Assembly: GCA_023430045.1 (NCBI GenBank) | Contig: JAEZCF010000043.1 | Coordinates: 1 to 31,354 of the forward strand | Reading direction: 5' to 3' | Length of the DNA stretch: 31,354 nucleotides | Source of the DNA: Pseudomonadota bacterium | GTDB lineage: Bacteria; Pseudomonadota; Gammaproteobacteria; Xanthomonadales; Xanthomonadaceae | Part shown: positions 16,001 through 23,022 of the stretch, piece by piece | How the letters are laid out: each line of letters opens with the position of its first letter | How positions within the stretch are numbered: position 1 is the first letter of the stretch | Notes under the pieces: generated by a model | Told to the model about the DNA's origin: nothing | The model's input: only the letters and a program-made list of their open reading frames with translations | Database searches by the model: none | Position numbers and translations under genes: made by a program

Positions 16001-16891
16001 GGCCAGGCGGTGACCGCGCGCGTTCAGGCCAGTGCCGACGATACCGATCCGGCGGCGATTCCGCCGCTTGCGCTGGACATCGCCGATCTGAAATTCGGCA
16101 AGGTGGTGCTGGGGCAGGCCACGGTGCGCACCCATCCGGTCGCACACGGGCTGCAGGTGCAGCAGCTGGACTTCCGTTCGCCAGGACAGGCCATCGATGT
16201 GCGGGGCCAGTGGCTGGGTAGAGGCAGCACGGCACGCACCGCGTTGACCGCACAGGTGCGCAGCGGGGACCTGGGCGGACTGATGCAGGATCTGGATTTC
16301 GGCGGCCAGCTGCGCGGTGGGCAGGGCAGCGTGGAGCTGCAGGCCGGCTGGACGGGCGGGCCGTCGGATTTCCAGCTCGGCAACCTAGAGGGTTCGATGA
16401 AGGTGGCCGCGCACAACGGCCAGCTGCTGGAGCTTGAGCCGGGCGCCGGGCGTGTGCTGGGGCTGCTCAGCGTCACCCAGCTTCCGCGCCGGTTGATGCT
16501 GGATTTCCGCGATTTCTTCTCCAAGGGGTTCGCCTTCAACCAGATCGGCGGCACGCTGCAGTTCGGCGACGGCATGGCGACCACCGATTCGGTGCTCATC
16601 GAGGGCCCGGCGGCGAACATCCGCATCCGTGGGCGTACCGACCTGCGGCGCCAGCAGTTCGACCAGACCATCGACGTGAATCCGCGCGCGGGCAACCTGC
16701 TTACCGTGGTGGGGGCCTTTGCCGGCGGGCCGGTGGGCGCCGCGCTGGGGGCCGCCACCAACGCGGTGCTGTCCAGGCCGCTGGGCGAGATCGGCGCGAA
16801 GACCTACCACGTCACCGGGCCGTGGAAAGATCCCAGGGTGGACGTGGTGGATCGCGAGACGCCGCCGGAAGCGACGCCGGAAAAGCGCTGA
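13016..16891 (+). CDS. yhdP: YhdP family AsmA-like envelope protein (TIGR02099)
   Basis: Large 1291-residue inner-membrane-anchored periplasmic protein. In E. coli YhdP, with TamB and YdbH, helps carry phospholipids to the outer membrane (family knowledge). One N-terminal transmembrane helix (about 15-40) follows a basic stretch; the rest is a long, repetitive beta-rich region expected to form a hydrophobic groove. The DUF3971/AsmA-like C-terminal part is recognisable from GKAPLSVRAHTRSDAGKLLAMLRRSPLHEEYGETLDN onwards to the AsmA-like end (FNQIGGTLQFGDGMATTDSVLIEGPAANIRIRGRTDL; VVGAFAGGPVGAALGAATNAV). The start ATG at 13016 has little ribosome-binding sequence. It sits between rng and tldD as in E. 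coli. A CAT-loop hairpin follows its stop. Confidence 0.93.
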   Translation: MSVPPRLRWRRTRRLALYAMSVALVGVALLVGTLSQLLPLAERHPGEVAAWLSARAGQPVRFERLRTEWTRRGPLLQLEGLHIGGGDGVRIGQAEVAVAMYAGLLPGRSLTELRLRGLALTLERADDGRWSVRGLPQSNAGDPLDTLRRLGELQVSGGRLQVDAPSLGLQASLPRVDLRLRVNGDRLNVGVRAFAREDALPLSAVLGIDRRTGDGEAWLGGDPVDLGAWSALLDAGGVRVLQGRGELNAWVALRGFRAVMVTTDTDLAGLQLAGAPTTHTREPTLDLERVQVRARWRYSAGGWRAEAPRLRVRMDGIESVLDGLLVGGGQHLALAGDALDGSVLLRGLALTDRVDAGLRDWLYRARPRVNVRALKLGGERGGAVWAEGELTELSFASVDGSPGLSGAGGRFQGDAQGFSLHLQPRQQMQFDWPSGFGVRHDVHLAGDVVGWRDEAGGWRVGTPALRVQGTDYAADVRGGVWFQGDGSRPWMQLAAKIDDVPVTAAKRFWIHSKMSDAAIAWLDTALQSGRVRGGVGLVTGDLDDWPFNDRDGRFEARGHITNGTIRFQREWSDMTATDGDIAFIGAGFQLRGRGELGGVKVDAIEAGIEDFGKAPLSVRAHTRSDAGKLLAMLRRSPLHEEYGETLDNLGASGPASVDFDLLQPLHDGQPGHLRGEVALDGVKLSEKRYALDFEDVRGSARYGNGGFAADELSVRHLGQPGRLALRAGGFVRDPQLAFESQLDAALDAAVLLERAPEMAWLKPYIEGRSRWSIGVDLPRAQAGVAAPTSGSAPVPAARLHLRSDLVGTQLKFPAPLDKPAGEALDTRVAAQLPMGDGRIDVAFGERLALAARTQQGRTGVQVTLGRSQVDREPPASGLAVTGRSGALDALEWIGLARGAGSDGDGGEGMPLRSVDVQVAQLLLIGGVFEQTRLQLRPGAQQLQVRLDGPSLAGQLSVPNASGGTIAGTLQRVYWKSLPGPPQAPPGDGTTIILPDGQAVTARVQASADDTDPAAIPPLALDIADLKFGKVVLGQATVRTHPVAHGLQVQQLDFRSPGQAIDVRGQWLGRGSTARTALTAQVRSGDLGGLMQDLDFGGQLRGGQGSVELQAGWTGGPSDFQLGNLEGSMKVAAHNGQLLELEPGAGRVLGLLSVTQLPRRLMLDFRDFFSKGFAFNQIGGTLQFGDGMATTDSVLIEGPAANIRIRGRTDLRRQQFDQTIDVNPRAGNLLTVVGAFAGGPVGAALGAATNAVLSRPLGEIGAKTYHVTGPWKDPRVDVVDRETPPEATPEKR

Positions 16892-16904
16892 CCGGCAGAC
16901 GGCG

Positions 16905-16929
16905 CGGAGCCGGCCATGGGCCGGCTCCG
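16905..16929 (-). repeat. perfect 11-bp hairpin, SMAG-like but without GTAG head
   Basis: Arms CGGAGCCGGCC (16905-16915) and GGCCGGCTCCG (16919-16929) with a three-base loop, 14 bases after the yhdP stop. Read on the - strand the core is AGCCGGCC-CAT-GGCCGGCT, the same layout as the SMAG hairpins at 18500 and in the 3' array, but the GTAG tetranucleotide is missing (ACGG instead). It has no T tract, so it is more likely a REP relic or mRNA-stabilising structure than a terminator. Confidence 0.6.
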
Positions 16930-16982
16930 TGGTGGTCTTCGCACGGGTTGCAAGAAGGGCGCCGTGCCCCCACATCGGGACG

Positions 16983-18428
16983 ATGACCGACAACGCACTG
17001 ACTCTCGCCACCGACCGCCTGCTGCAGCCTGCCGGGCTGGATGCTGCCACTCTCGAACGTACCTTCGGCCACCTGCTGGGGCCGGGCATCGATTTCGGTG
17101 ACCTGTATTTCCAGCATGCGCGGCGCGAAAGCTGGAGCGTGGAGGACGGCATCGTCAAGGACGGCGCGCATTCCATCGAACAGGGCGTGGGCGTACGCGC
17201 CATCGCCGGCGAGAAGACCGGCTTCGCCTATTCCGATGACATCCACCGTGACGCACTGGCTGCCGCCGCGCAGTCCGCACGTGCGATCTCGCGCGAAGGC
17301 GGTGCGCAGAACGGACGCTCGCTGGTGCGGGGCGATGCGCGCATGCTGTATCCCGCGCTGGACCCGGTGGACAGTCTCGGCAACGAGGCCAAGGTGGACG
17401 TGCTCAAGCGCCTGGATGCCTACCTGCGTGCGGCGGATCCCCGTGTCCGGCAGGTGATGGTGAGCCTGTCCGGCGGCGTGGACACCGTGCTCATCGCGCG
17501 CAGCGATGGTGTGCTCGGTGCGGATATCCGGCCGCTGGTGCGTTTGAACGTGCAGGTCATCGTCGAGCAGGGCGGGCGTCGCGAGTCCGGTTATGCCGGT
17601 GGTGGTGGCCGTTACGATTACGCGGAACTGTTCGCAGGCGGCCGCCCTGAAGCGTTCGCGCGCGAGGCTCTGCGACAGGCGCTGGTGAACCTGGACGCCG
17701 TGCCGGCGCCGGCCGGCGTGATGCCGGTGGTGCTGGGGCCGGGCTGGCCGGGCGTGCTGCTCCACGAAGCGGTGGGCCACGGCCTGGAAGGCGATTTCAA
17801 CCGCAAGGGCACCAGTGTGTATGCCGGTCGGCTGGGCGAGCGCGTCGCGTCGCCGGGGGTGACCATCGTCGATGACGGCACGCTGGAAGGACGCCGCGGT
17901 TCGCTGAACATCGATGACGAGGGCCACCCTACGCAGTGCACCACGCTCATCGAAGACGGCATCCTGGTCGGTTACATGCAGGATTCGCTCAACGCGCGCC
18001 TGATGGGCATGGCACCGACCGGCAATGGCCGCCGCGAATCGTTCGCGCACCTGACCATGCCACGGATGACCAACACCTACATGCGCGCGGGCTCGCATGA
18101 TCCGCAGGAGATGATCCGCTCGGTGAAGAAGGGCCTGTACGCGGTCAACTTCGGTGGCGGGCAGGTGGACATCACCAGTGGCAAATATGTCTTTTCCGCT
18201 ACCGAGGCCTACCTGATCGAGGATGGCCGCATCACCGCACCGGTGAAGGGCGCGACGATCATCGGCAACGGACCGGAAACCATGCAGAAGGTACGCATGA
18301 TCGGCAACGACCTGGCGCTGGACAAGGGCGTCGGCATCTGCGGCAAGGACGGCCAGAGCGTACCGGTGGGCGTGGGCCAGCCGTCATTGCTGATCGACGG
18401 GCTGACCGTCGGTGGCACCCAGGCGTGA
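16983..18428 (+). CDS. tldD: metalloprotease TldD
   Basis: Catalytic subunit of the TldD/TldE (PmbA) protease, which in E. coli matures microcin B17 and degrades the antitoxin CcdA. The 481-residue length equals that of E. coli TldD. The zinc motif HExxxH is intact: HEAVGH with His261, Glu262 and His266, and the following GLEGDFNRKGTSVYAG is typical. Other family blocks are GVGVRAIAGEKTGFAYSDD and DGILVGYMQDSLNARLMG, ending with GICGKDGQSVPVGVGQP. I chose the ATG at 16983; the open frame extends upstream over the end of yhdP in another frame. Its partner pmbA is 0.8 kb downstream on the same strand, beyond darP. A SMAG repeat lies after the stop. Confidence 0.97.
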   Translation: MTDNALTLATDRLLQPAGLDAATLERTFGHLLGPGIDFGDLYFQHARRESWSVEDGIVKDGAHSIEQGVGVRAIAGEKTGFAYSDDIHRDALAAAAQSARAISREGGAQNGRSLVRGDARMLYPALDPVDSLGNEAKVDVLKRLDAYLRAADPRVRQVMVSLSGGVDTVLIARSDGVLGADIRPLVRLNVQVIVEQGGRRESGYAGGGGRYDYAELFAGGRPEAFAREALRQALVNLDAVPAPAGVMPVVLGPGWPGVLLHEAVGHGLEGDFNRKGTSVYAGRLGERVASPGVTIVDDGTLEGRRGSLNIDDEGHPTQCTTLIEDGILVGYMQDSLNARLMGMAPTGNGRRESFAHLTMPRMTNTYMRAGSHDPQEMIRSVKKGLYAVNFGGGQVDITSGKYVFSATEAYLIEDGRITAPVKGATIIGNGPETMQKVRMIGNDLALDKGVGICGKDGQSVPVGVGQPSLLIDGLTVGGTQA

Positions 18429-18499
18429 CCTCACCGGTCGTGTCGTTGCCGGTGCCCTGGATCATCGCGGCGGTGCCTGCCGGTGCGGTGATGTTGCCG

Positions 18500-18522
18500 G
18501 TAGAGCGGGTCCATGACCCGCT
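18500..18522 (+). repeat. solo SMAG-type REP (GTAG hairpin)
   Basis: GTAG (18500-18503) followed by the hairpin AGCGGGTC-CAT-GACCCGCT (18504-18522): perfect 8-bp stem, CAT loop. This fits the Stenotrophomonas SMAG REP pattern. It lies between the convergent genes tldD and darP, the usual REP location. The bases before it (18429-18499) hold no gene. Confidence 0.85.
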
Positions 18523-18541
18523 GCACTCCCCGCAGCGCAGC

Positions 18542-19138
18542 TCAGTCCTGCAAGTCGTCCAGGTCGTCTTCGATATCGCCGGCGTCTTCGTCGGCATCGG
18601 CGGACGACAGGCCCAGCGCCGCCGGCAGCATCAGCGTGCGCAGCACCTGGAAGATCTCACGGTAGGCGCGCGGCGGCTTGTTGCGGGCACGTTCGGCCTG
18701 CGCGTTGCGTACCAGCGTGCGCAGCTGCTGGCGATCGGCCTGCGGGTATTCGTCGAGAAGCCGGGACAGCGCTGCATCGCCTTCGCCCAGCAGTTTTTCG
18801 CGCCAGTCTTCGGCGCGGTGCATCATCGCCACTTCGCGGCGGCCGGTCTCGCTGTTGGCGTCCAGCGCATCGCGGATCGCTTCCAGGGTGGATTCCTCCT
18901 CGCGGCGCATGTGCTTGGCCAGGAACGCCAGCTGCCGCTTGTGCGCGATATGCGCGGTGATGCGCTTGCATTCGGCGATGTGCGGAAGCAGGTCTTCGGG
19001 TACCGGCAGGCGCGCAAGCTGCGCCGGGGTCAACGACACCAGCTTTTCACCCAGGGCCAGCACTTCCAGCGCTTCGCCGCGCTTCTGCTTGCGGCTCTTG
19101 TCGTGGAATTCACCGGTTTCTTCGTCGCGTCCGCGCAT
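18542..19138 (-). CDS. darP: ribosome biogenesis factor DarP (YjgA, DUF615)
   Basis: Double-dimer four-helix protein that binds the maturing 50S subunit and aids late assembly (knowledge from E. coli YjgA/DarP). The 198-residue product has the family start (KSRKQKRGEALEVLALGEKLVSL) and the core helices (AQLARLPVPEDLLPHIAECKRI; HKRQLAFLAKHMRRE), then LDEYPQADRQQLRTLVRNAQAERARNKPPRAYREIFQVLR. The C-terminal tail is very acidic (DADEDAGDIEDDLDDLQD), longer than in E. coli, where positive ribosomal RNA would not be its target. ATG at 19138 has AGGA eight bases before it. It is divergent from pmbA, with 68 bases between them; the yjgA-pmbA pairing is conserved. Confidence 0.95.
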   Translation of the reverse strand: MRGRDEETGEFHDKSRKQKRGEALEVLALGEKLVSLTPAQLARLPVPEDLLPHIAECKRITAHIAHKRQLAFLAKHMRREEESTLEAIRDALDANSETGRREVAMMHRAEDWREKLLGEGDAALSRLLDEYPQADRQQLRTLVRNAQAERARNKPPRAYREIFQVLRTLMLPAALGLSSADADEDAGDIEDDLDDLQD

Positions 19139-19166
19139 CGTCTGTTCCTACTTCCAGAATACGTCG

Positions 19167-19183
19167 CCCGGCGCAGCGCCGGG
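19167..19183. promoter_or_regulatory. perfect palindrome between darP and pmbA
   Basis: CCCGGCGC-A-GCGCCGGG, perfect 8-base arms with one central base, in the 68-base divergent gap. It could be a shared operator or a hairpin in the darP leader. GC palindromes of this sort are common in this genus, so a regulatory role is unproven. Confidence 0.35.
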
Positions 19184-19206
19184 TCCAACCTGTACAGGAT
19201 AAAGCA

Positions 19207-20580
19207 TTGAACGTGATCGCCCCTGAAGTGGCTTCCGCCACGGACACCCACACCCGCATGGAACAGCTGGCCGACATCTCCCGGCAGCTGCTCGACCATG
19301 CGCGGCGCCTCGGTGCCAGCCAGGCCGAAGTGTCCTGCAGCGAGGACCGTGGCCTGGATGTCAACGTCCGCCTGGGCGAGGTGGAAACGGTGGAATCCAC
19401 CGCAGACCGCGGGATCGCGGTCACCGTGTACTTCGGCAAGCGCAAGGGCAGCGCAAGCACCGCCGACCTGCAGCCGGCCAGCCTGTCGGCCACGGTGGAG
19501 CAGGCCTGTGCGATCGCCCGCCATACCGAAGATGATGCGGCCGCCGGGCTGGCGGATGCGGAGCTGATGGCGCGCGAATTCCCCGATCTGGACAGCTGGC
19601 ACCCGTGGGCGCTGGAGGCCGCCGATGCCATCGACCTTGCGCTGGCCTGCGAAGCGGCCGGTCGCGGTGCCGACCCGCGCATCAGCAATTCCGACGGCGC
19701 CTCGGTGTCGACCGCGCAGAGCCTGTCGGTGTATGCGAACTCCCATGGTTTCATCGGCCGCGAGCGTGGCACGCACCATTCGATGGGCCTGGCGCTGATC
19801 GCTGGACAGGGTGATGGCATGCAGCGTGACGGCTGGTACACCAGTGCGCTGGCGCGCGAGGATCTGCAGGACGCCGCCGGTGTCGGCCTGCGGGCCGCCG
19901 AGCGTACCGTGGCGCGCCTGCAGCCGCGTTCGCTGGCCACCAGCAGCATGCCGGTGCTGTTCGCCCCGGAAGTGGCGCGCAGCCTGGTGGGGCACCTGCT
20001 GTCGGCGATATCCGGCGGTGCGCTGTACCGGCAGGCAAGCTTCCTGCTGGACAGCGTCGGCCAGCCGCTGTTCCCGTCGTGGATGCAGATCGACGAACTG
20101 CCGCATCTGCGCCGTGGCCTGCGTTCGGCCGCGTTCGATGGCGATGGCGTGGCCACGCGTGCATCCGCGCTGGTGCGCGATGGCGTGCTGCAGCGCTATG
20201 TGCTGGGCAGTTATTCGGCGCGCAGGCTGGGACTGCAGACCACCGGCAACGCAGGCGGTGTGCACAACCTGCAGGTGGCGGCCAGCGCCGATGGGCTTGA
20301 CCTGCACGGTATCGCCCGGCAGATGGGCGACGGCCTGCTGGTCACCGAACTGATGGGTCAGGGCGTCAACGGAGTGACCGGCGATTATTCGCGCGGCGCC
20401 GGTGGTTTCCGCGTGGAAAATGGCGAAATCCAGTACCCCGTGGATGGCATCACGATTGCCGGCAACCTGCGCAGCATGTTCGAGGCGATCGAGGCCGTCG
20501 GTGCCGATGTCGATTCGCGTTCGCATATCCGTACCGGATCCATCCTGGTCGGGAAGATGACGGTGGCAGGTAACGACTGA
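19207..20580 (+). CDS. pmbA: metalloprotease regulator/subunit PmbA (TldE)
   Basis: Partner of TldD; the heterodimer is the active protease, and this subunit lacks the HExxxH zinc motif, as expected. The 457-residue product is of family length (about 450). Family blocks include GASQAEVSCSEDRGLDVNVRLGEVETVESTADRGIAVTVYFGKRKGSAST, SLVGHLLSAISGGALYRQASFLLDSVGQPLFP, and the end VTGDYSRGAGGFRVENGEIQYPVDGITIAGNL, which is highly characteristic. The start is a TTG at 19207; a GTG at 19213 and an ATG at 19258 are alternatives, the latter still before the conserved part. No strong ribosome-binding site is seen (ACAGGATAAAGC before the TTG has AGGA). It is followed after 89 bases by a DUF4870 gene. Confidence 0.95.
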   Translation: MNVIAPEVASATDTHTRMEQLADISRQLLDHARRLGASQAEVSCSEDRGLDVNVRLGEVETVESTADRGIAVTVYFGKRKGSASTADLQPASLSATVEQACAIARHTEDDAAAGLADAELMAREFPDLDSWHPWALEAADAIDLALACEAAGRGADPRISNSDGASVSTAQSLSVYANSHGFIGRERGTHHSMGLALIAGQGDGMQRDGWYTSALAREDLQDAAGVGLRAAERTVARLQPRSLATSSMPVLFAPEVARSLVGHLLSAISGGALYRQASFLLDSVGQPLFPSWMQIDELPHLRRGLRSAAFDGDGVATRASALVRDGVLQRYVLGSYSARRLGLQTTGNAGGVHNLQVAASADGLDLHGIARQMGDGLLVTELMGQGVNGVTGDYSRGAGGFRVENGEIQYPVDGITIAGNLRSMFEAIEAVGADVDSRSHIRTGSILVGKMTVAGND

Positions 20581-20669
20581 GCGCCGTATTGGCGTACTCT
20601 TGGGCCGCTGCGTGAGCCCACGGGGAGTGGGCCACGCCGACCATCCCATCCAGATGAAAGGAGTCTTCC

Positions 20670-21098
20670 GTGAGCGATTTCGAGAATGCCAGCACCCCAC
20701 CGCCACCGCCGCCGGTTTCCATCGGGCCTACCGCGGAAGAGAAACAATGGGCAATGTTTGCCCATCTGTCGGTGCTGCTGGGCGGACTGCTGTCTTCAGC
20801 CATCGGGGGCTGGGGATATTTCATCGGCCCGCTGGTGATCTGGCTGGTCAAGAAGGACACCCTGCCGTTCGTTGCCGACCAGGCCAAGGAAGCGTTGAAT
20901 TTCGCCATCACCGTATCGGCGATCTTCGTGCTGTTGTGGATATTGACCGTGGTGACGCTGGGCATCGGTGGGCTGGTGACGGTGCCACTGATGTTCATCG
21001 TGGGCATCACGGCGCTGGTGCTGACCATCATCGCGGCGGTGCGGAGCAACAACGGCGAAGCCTACCGCTATCCGCTCACGGTACGCCTGATCAAGTAA
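20670..21098 (+). CDS. DUF4870 family membrane protein
   Basis: A 142-residue inner-membrane protein of the DUF4870 (Tic20-like) family, function unknown. A Pro-rich N-terminal tail (PPPPPP at about 10-15) is followed by TAEEKQWAMFAHLSVLLGGLL, the family's opening helix, then segments at about 47-60, 75-97 and 99-124. The conserved block FVADQAKEALNFAIT lies at 67-81. The start is GTG at 20670, with AAAGGAG ten bases before it. It lies downstream of pmbA on the same strand but its 89-base leader suggests its own promoter. A degenerate REP and a terminator follow. Confidence 0.9.
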   Translation: MSDFENASTPPPPPPVSIGPTAEEKQWAMFAHLSVLLGGLLSSAIGGWGYFIGPLVIWLVKKDTLPFVADQAKEALNFAITVSAIFVLLWILTVVTLGIGGLVTVPLMFIVGITALVLTIIAAVRSNNGEAYRYPLTVRLIK

Positions 21099-21109
21099 GC
21101 GACACGCGC

Positions 21110-21128
21110 GTAATCCACCCATGTGGAT
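21110..21128 (+). repeat. degenerate SMAG-type REP
   Basis: GTA followed by the hairpin ATCCAC-CCAT-GTGGAT (21113-21128). The well-known Stenotrophomonas form, from memory, is GTAG with an ATCCACG..CGTGGAT stem; this copy has lost the final G of GTAG and part of the stem. It lies 11 bases after the DUF4870 gene. Confidence 0.5.
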
Positions 21129-21138
21129 GCAGGACCAG

Positions 21139-21168
21139 GCGCCCGGCAATGCCGGGCGTCTGTGTTTC
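21139..21168 (+). terminator. probable terminator of the DUF4870 gene
   Basis: Stem CGCCCGGC (21140-21147) / GCCGGGCG (21151-21158) with loop AAT, followed by TCTGTGTTT. The stem is strong and the T tract moderate. It lies between the convergent DUF4870 and LysR genes and reads best on the + strand. Confidence 0.6.
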
Positions 21169-21203
21169 CTGCAGGCGTCGGCCTGACTGCCGGCCGTACC
21201 ACG

Positions 21204-22136
21204 TCACGACGCTCCGCGTGGCGGTACCGTCGCGGGTGAGCCGAACCGTTCTTCGTAAAGGGTGCCAAGCCAGTCGATGAAGACGCGAACCCGCGGCGAC
21301 AGCTGCCGGTGCTGCGGATACAGCGCGGACAACGGCATATCGGGGCTGCCCCAGTCGCCAAGTACCTCCACCAGACGGCCATCCCGCAGTTCGTTTTCCA
21401 CGTGGTAGCGCGGTAACTGCACCAGGCCGCATCCACGCAACGCGCAGACGCCGTAGCTTTCTGCATCGTTCGTTGCCATCCAGCCGCGCAGGGTGAACGT
21501 TCGCTGTTCGCCGCCGACCATCAGTTCGATGCCGTAGTCGAGCGCTTCCGCCGTCGAAAAGAAACCCACGGCATGATGGGCCGCCAGCTCGTCCGGGTGC
21601 CGTGGCGTGCCGAATTCGGAGAGATATCCGGGGCTTGCGCAGATCACCTGTGGCATCAGCGCGAGCCGTCGTGCCACCAGCGTGGAATCGCGGGGCACGC
21701 CCGCACGGACCACGCAATCGACACCTTCGCGGACGAGATCGATCAGGCGGTCGCCGCTGCTGATGACCAGGTCGACGCCTGGATAGCGACTGTGGAACGC
21801 GTCGATCCTTGGCAGCACGATGTGCGAGGCATGGACGCTGGACATGTCCACGCGCAGCCTCCCGCGCGGGTTCGAAGCCACGTGCCGCAACGAGCTTTCC
21901 GCATCGTCCAGTTCACTGAGCACGTGGACGCACCGTTCATGGAACGCCTGACCGTCCAGCGTCGGGCGGACCTGGCGCGTGGTGCGGTCCAGCAGCCGGG
22001 TGCCCAGCCTGCATTCCAGCTGCTGGATCGCATGGGTGGCGGTGGCGCGCGGGATGTCCAGGGAGGCGGCAGCACGGCTGAAGCTGCCCAGCTCCACGAT
22101 ACGGGTGAACAGTTGAAGGGAATCGAAGCGATCCAT
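21204..22136 (-). CDS. LysR family transcriptional regulator
   Basis: A 310-residue LysR-type regulator. The winged helix-turn-helix is at about 1-60 (MDRFDSLQLFTRIVELGSFSRAAASLDIPRATATHAIQQLECRLGTRLLDRTTRQVRPT), closest to the CrgA/PA2220-like group of repressors or activators, followed by the periplasmic-binding-protein-like effector domain (RLRVDMSSVHASHIVLPRIDAFHSRYPGVDLVIS...; DCVVRAG; FSTAEALDYG). The ligand cannot be read from the sequence. The gene is divergent from an SDR-led cassette across a 117-base AT-richer gap with a TTTA-N11-TAAA site, so it very likely controls that cassette and itself. ATG at 22136. Confidence 0.95.
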   Translation of the reverse strand: MDRFDSLQLFTRIVELGSFSRAAASLDIPRATATHAIQQLECRLGTRLLDRTTRQVRPTLDGQAFHERCVHVLSELDDAESSLRHVASNPRGRLRVDMSSVHASHIVLPRIDAFHSRYPGVDLVISSGDRLIDLVREGVDCVVRAGVPRDSTLVARRLALMPQVICASPGYLSEFGTPRHPDELAAHHAVGFFSTAEALDYGIELMVGGEQRTFTLRGWMATNDAESYGVCALRGCGLVQLPRYHVENELRDGRLVEVLGDWGSPDMPLSALYPQHRQLSPRVRVFIDWLGTLYEERFGSPATVPPRGAS

Positions 22137-22183
22137 AGGGCGATTGTTTTCGCGGATTGAATTCAGATGGCAATTTAGCCTTA

Positions 22184-22202
22184 TTTATCTCATCAGGGTA
22201 AA
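22184..22202. promoter_or_regulatory. LysR-type operator (T-N11-A box)
   Basis: TTTA (22184-22187), eleven bases, TAAA (22199-22202): an inverted repeat with the T-N11-A geometry of LysR regulators. It lies 47 bases before the LysR start and 51 bases before the SDR start, in the most A/T-rich stretch of the neighbourhood. This is the expected recognition site of the divergent regulator. Confidence 0.6.
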
Positions 22203-22253
22203 TGAAGATACTGGCTCCGCGGACATATCACCGCCTTCGACCCGGAGCACTTC

Positions 22254-22997
22254 ATGACAGCAGAACCCGCATCCAAGGCCGCCATCGTCACGGGTGCCTC
22301 CCGCGGTATTGGCCGGGCAATCGCCCTGCGTCTGGCGGACGATGGTTTTGCGGTTGCCGTCAACTACGCCGGCAACCGCGTCAAGGCGCAGGAAACCGTT
22401 GCCACCATCGAAGCGGCCGGTGGCCGCGCCATCGCCATCCAGGGAGATGTCGGCAGCCCCACGGACGTGACCGCATTGTTCGCGGGCGCGAAGCAGGCCT
22501 TCGGCCGCATCGATGTCGTGGTGAACAGCGCCGGTGTCATGCCGATGGCGCCGATCGACGAAGCCAGCCTGGCTGATTTCGATGCAGTGATCGCCACCAA
22601 TCTGCGTGGTGCATTCCTGGTGTTGGCGCACGCCGCCAGGAACCTCGGTGAAGGCGGACGCATCATCGCGCTTTCCACCAGTGTCATTGCCAGGTCGTTT
22701 CCCTCCTATGGTCCGTACATCGCCTCGAAGGCCGGCGTGGAAGGACTGGTCCACGTGCTCGCCAATGAGCTGCGTGGCCGCGGCATCACCGTGAATGCGG
22801 TGGCACCCGGTCCGGTCGGTACCGATCTGTTCTTCAACGGCAAGACCCCGGAACAGATCGAACAGATCGCCCAGCAGGCTCCACTGCAGCGGCTGGGAAC
22901 ACCCGAGGACATCGCCAGCGCGGTAGCGTTCCTGGCCGGTCCGGATGGCGCCTGGGTCAATTCGCAGGTACTGCGCGCCAATGGTGGTTTCGCCTGA
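22254..22997 (+). CDS. SDR family oxidoreductase (classical, FabG-like)
   Basis: A 247-residue classical short-chain dehydrogenase/reductase using NAD(P)H; the substrate is unknown. The Rossmann motif TGASRGIG is at 13-20, the structural NSAG at 91-94, the catalytic Ser in ALSTSV (about 141-143), and YxxxK as Tyr155 and Lys159. The C-terminal LRANGGFA replaces the usual DGG end. Arg17 after the glycine motif and Asn37-Tyr38 suggest NADPH preference. The ATG at 22254 has CGGAG eight bases before it. It is the first gene of a five-gene run (SDR, SDR, DUF1097, tautomerase, DoxX) divergent from the LysR gene; the next gene follows after 25 bases. Confidence 0.93.
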   Translation: MTAEPASKAAIVTGASRGIGRAIALRLADDGFAVAVNYAGNRVKAQETVATIEAAGGRAIAIQGDVGSPTDVTALFAGAKQAFGRIDVVVNSAGVMPMAPIDEASLADFDAVIATNLRGAFLVLAHAARNLGEGGRIIALSTSVIARSFPSYGPYIASKAGVEGLVHVLANELRGRGITVNAVAPGPVGTDLFFNGKTPEQIEQIAQQAPLQRLGTPEDIASAVAFLAGPDGAWVNSQVLRANGGFA

Positions 22998-23022
22998 ACC
23001 CCGGTATCGGAGGAGAACGTTC

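Noticed and set aside
16812..18098. 428-residue open frame antisense to tldD
   Set aside because: No motif; the TldD frame carries HEAVGH and is certainly real.
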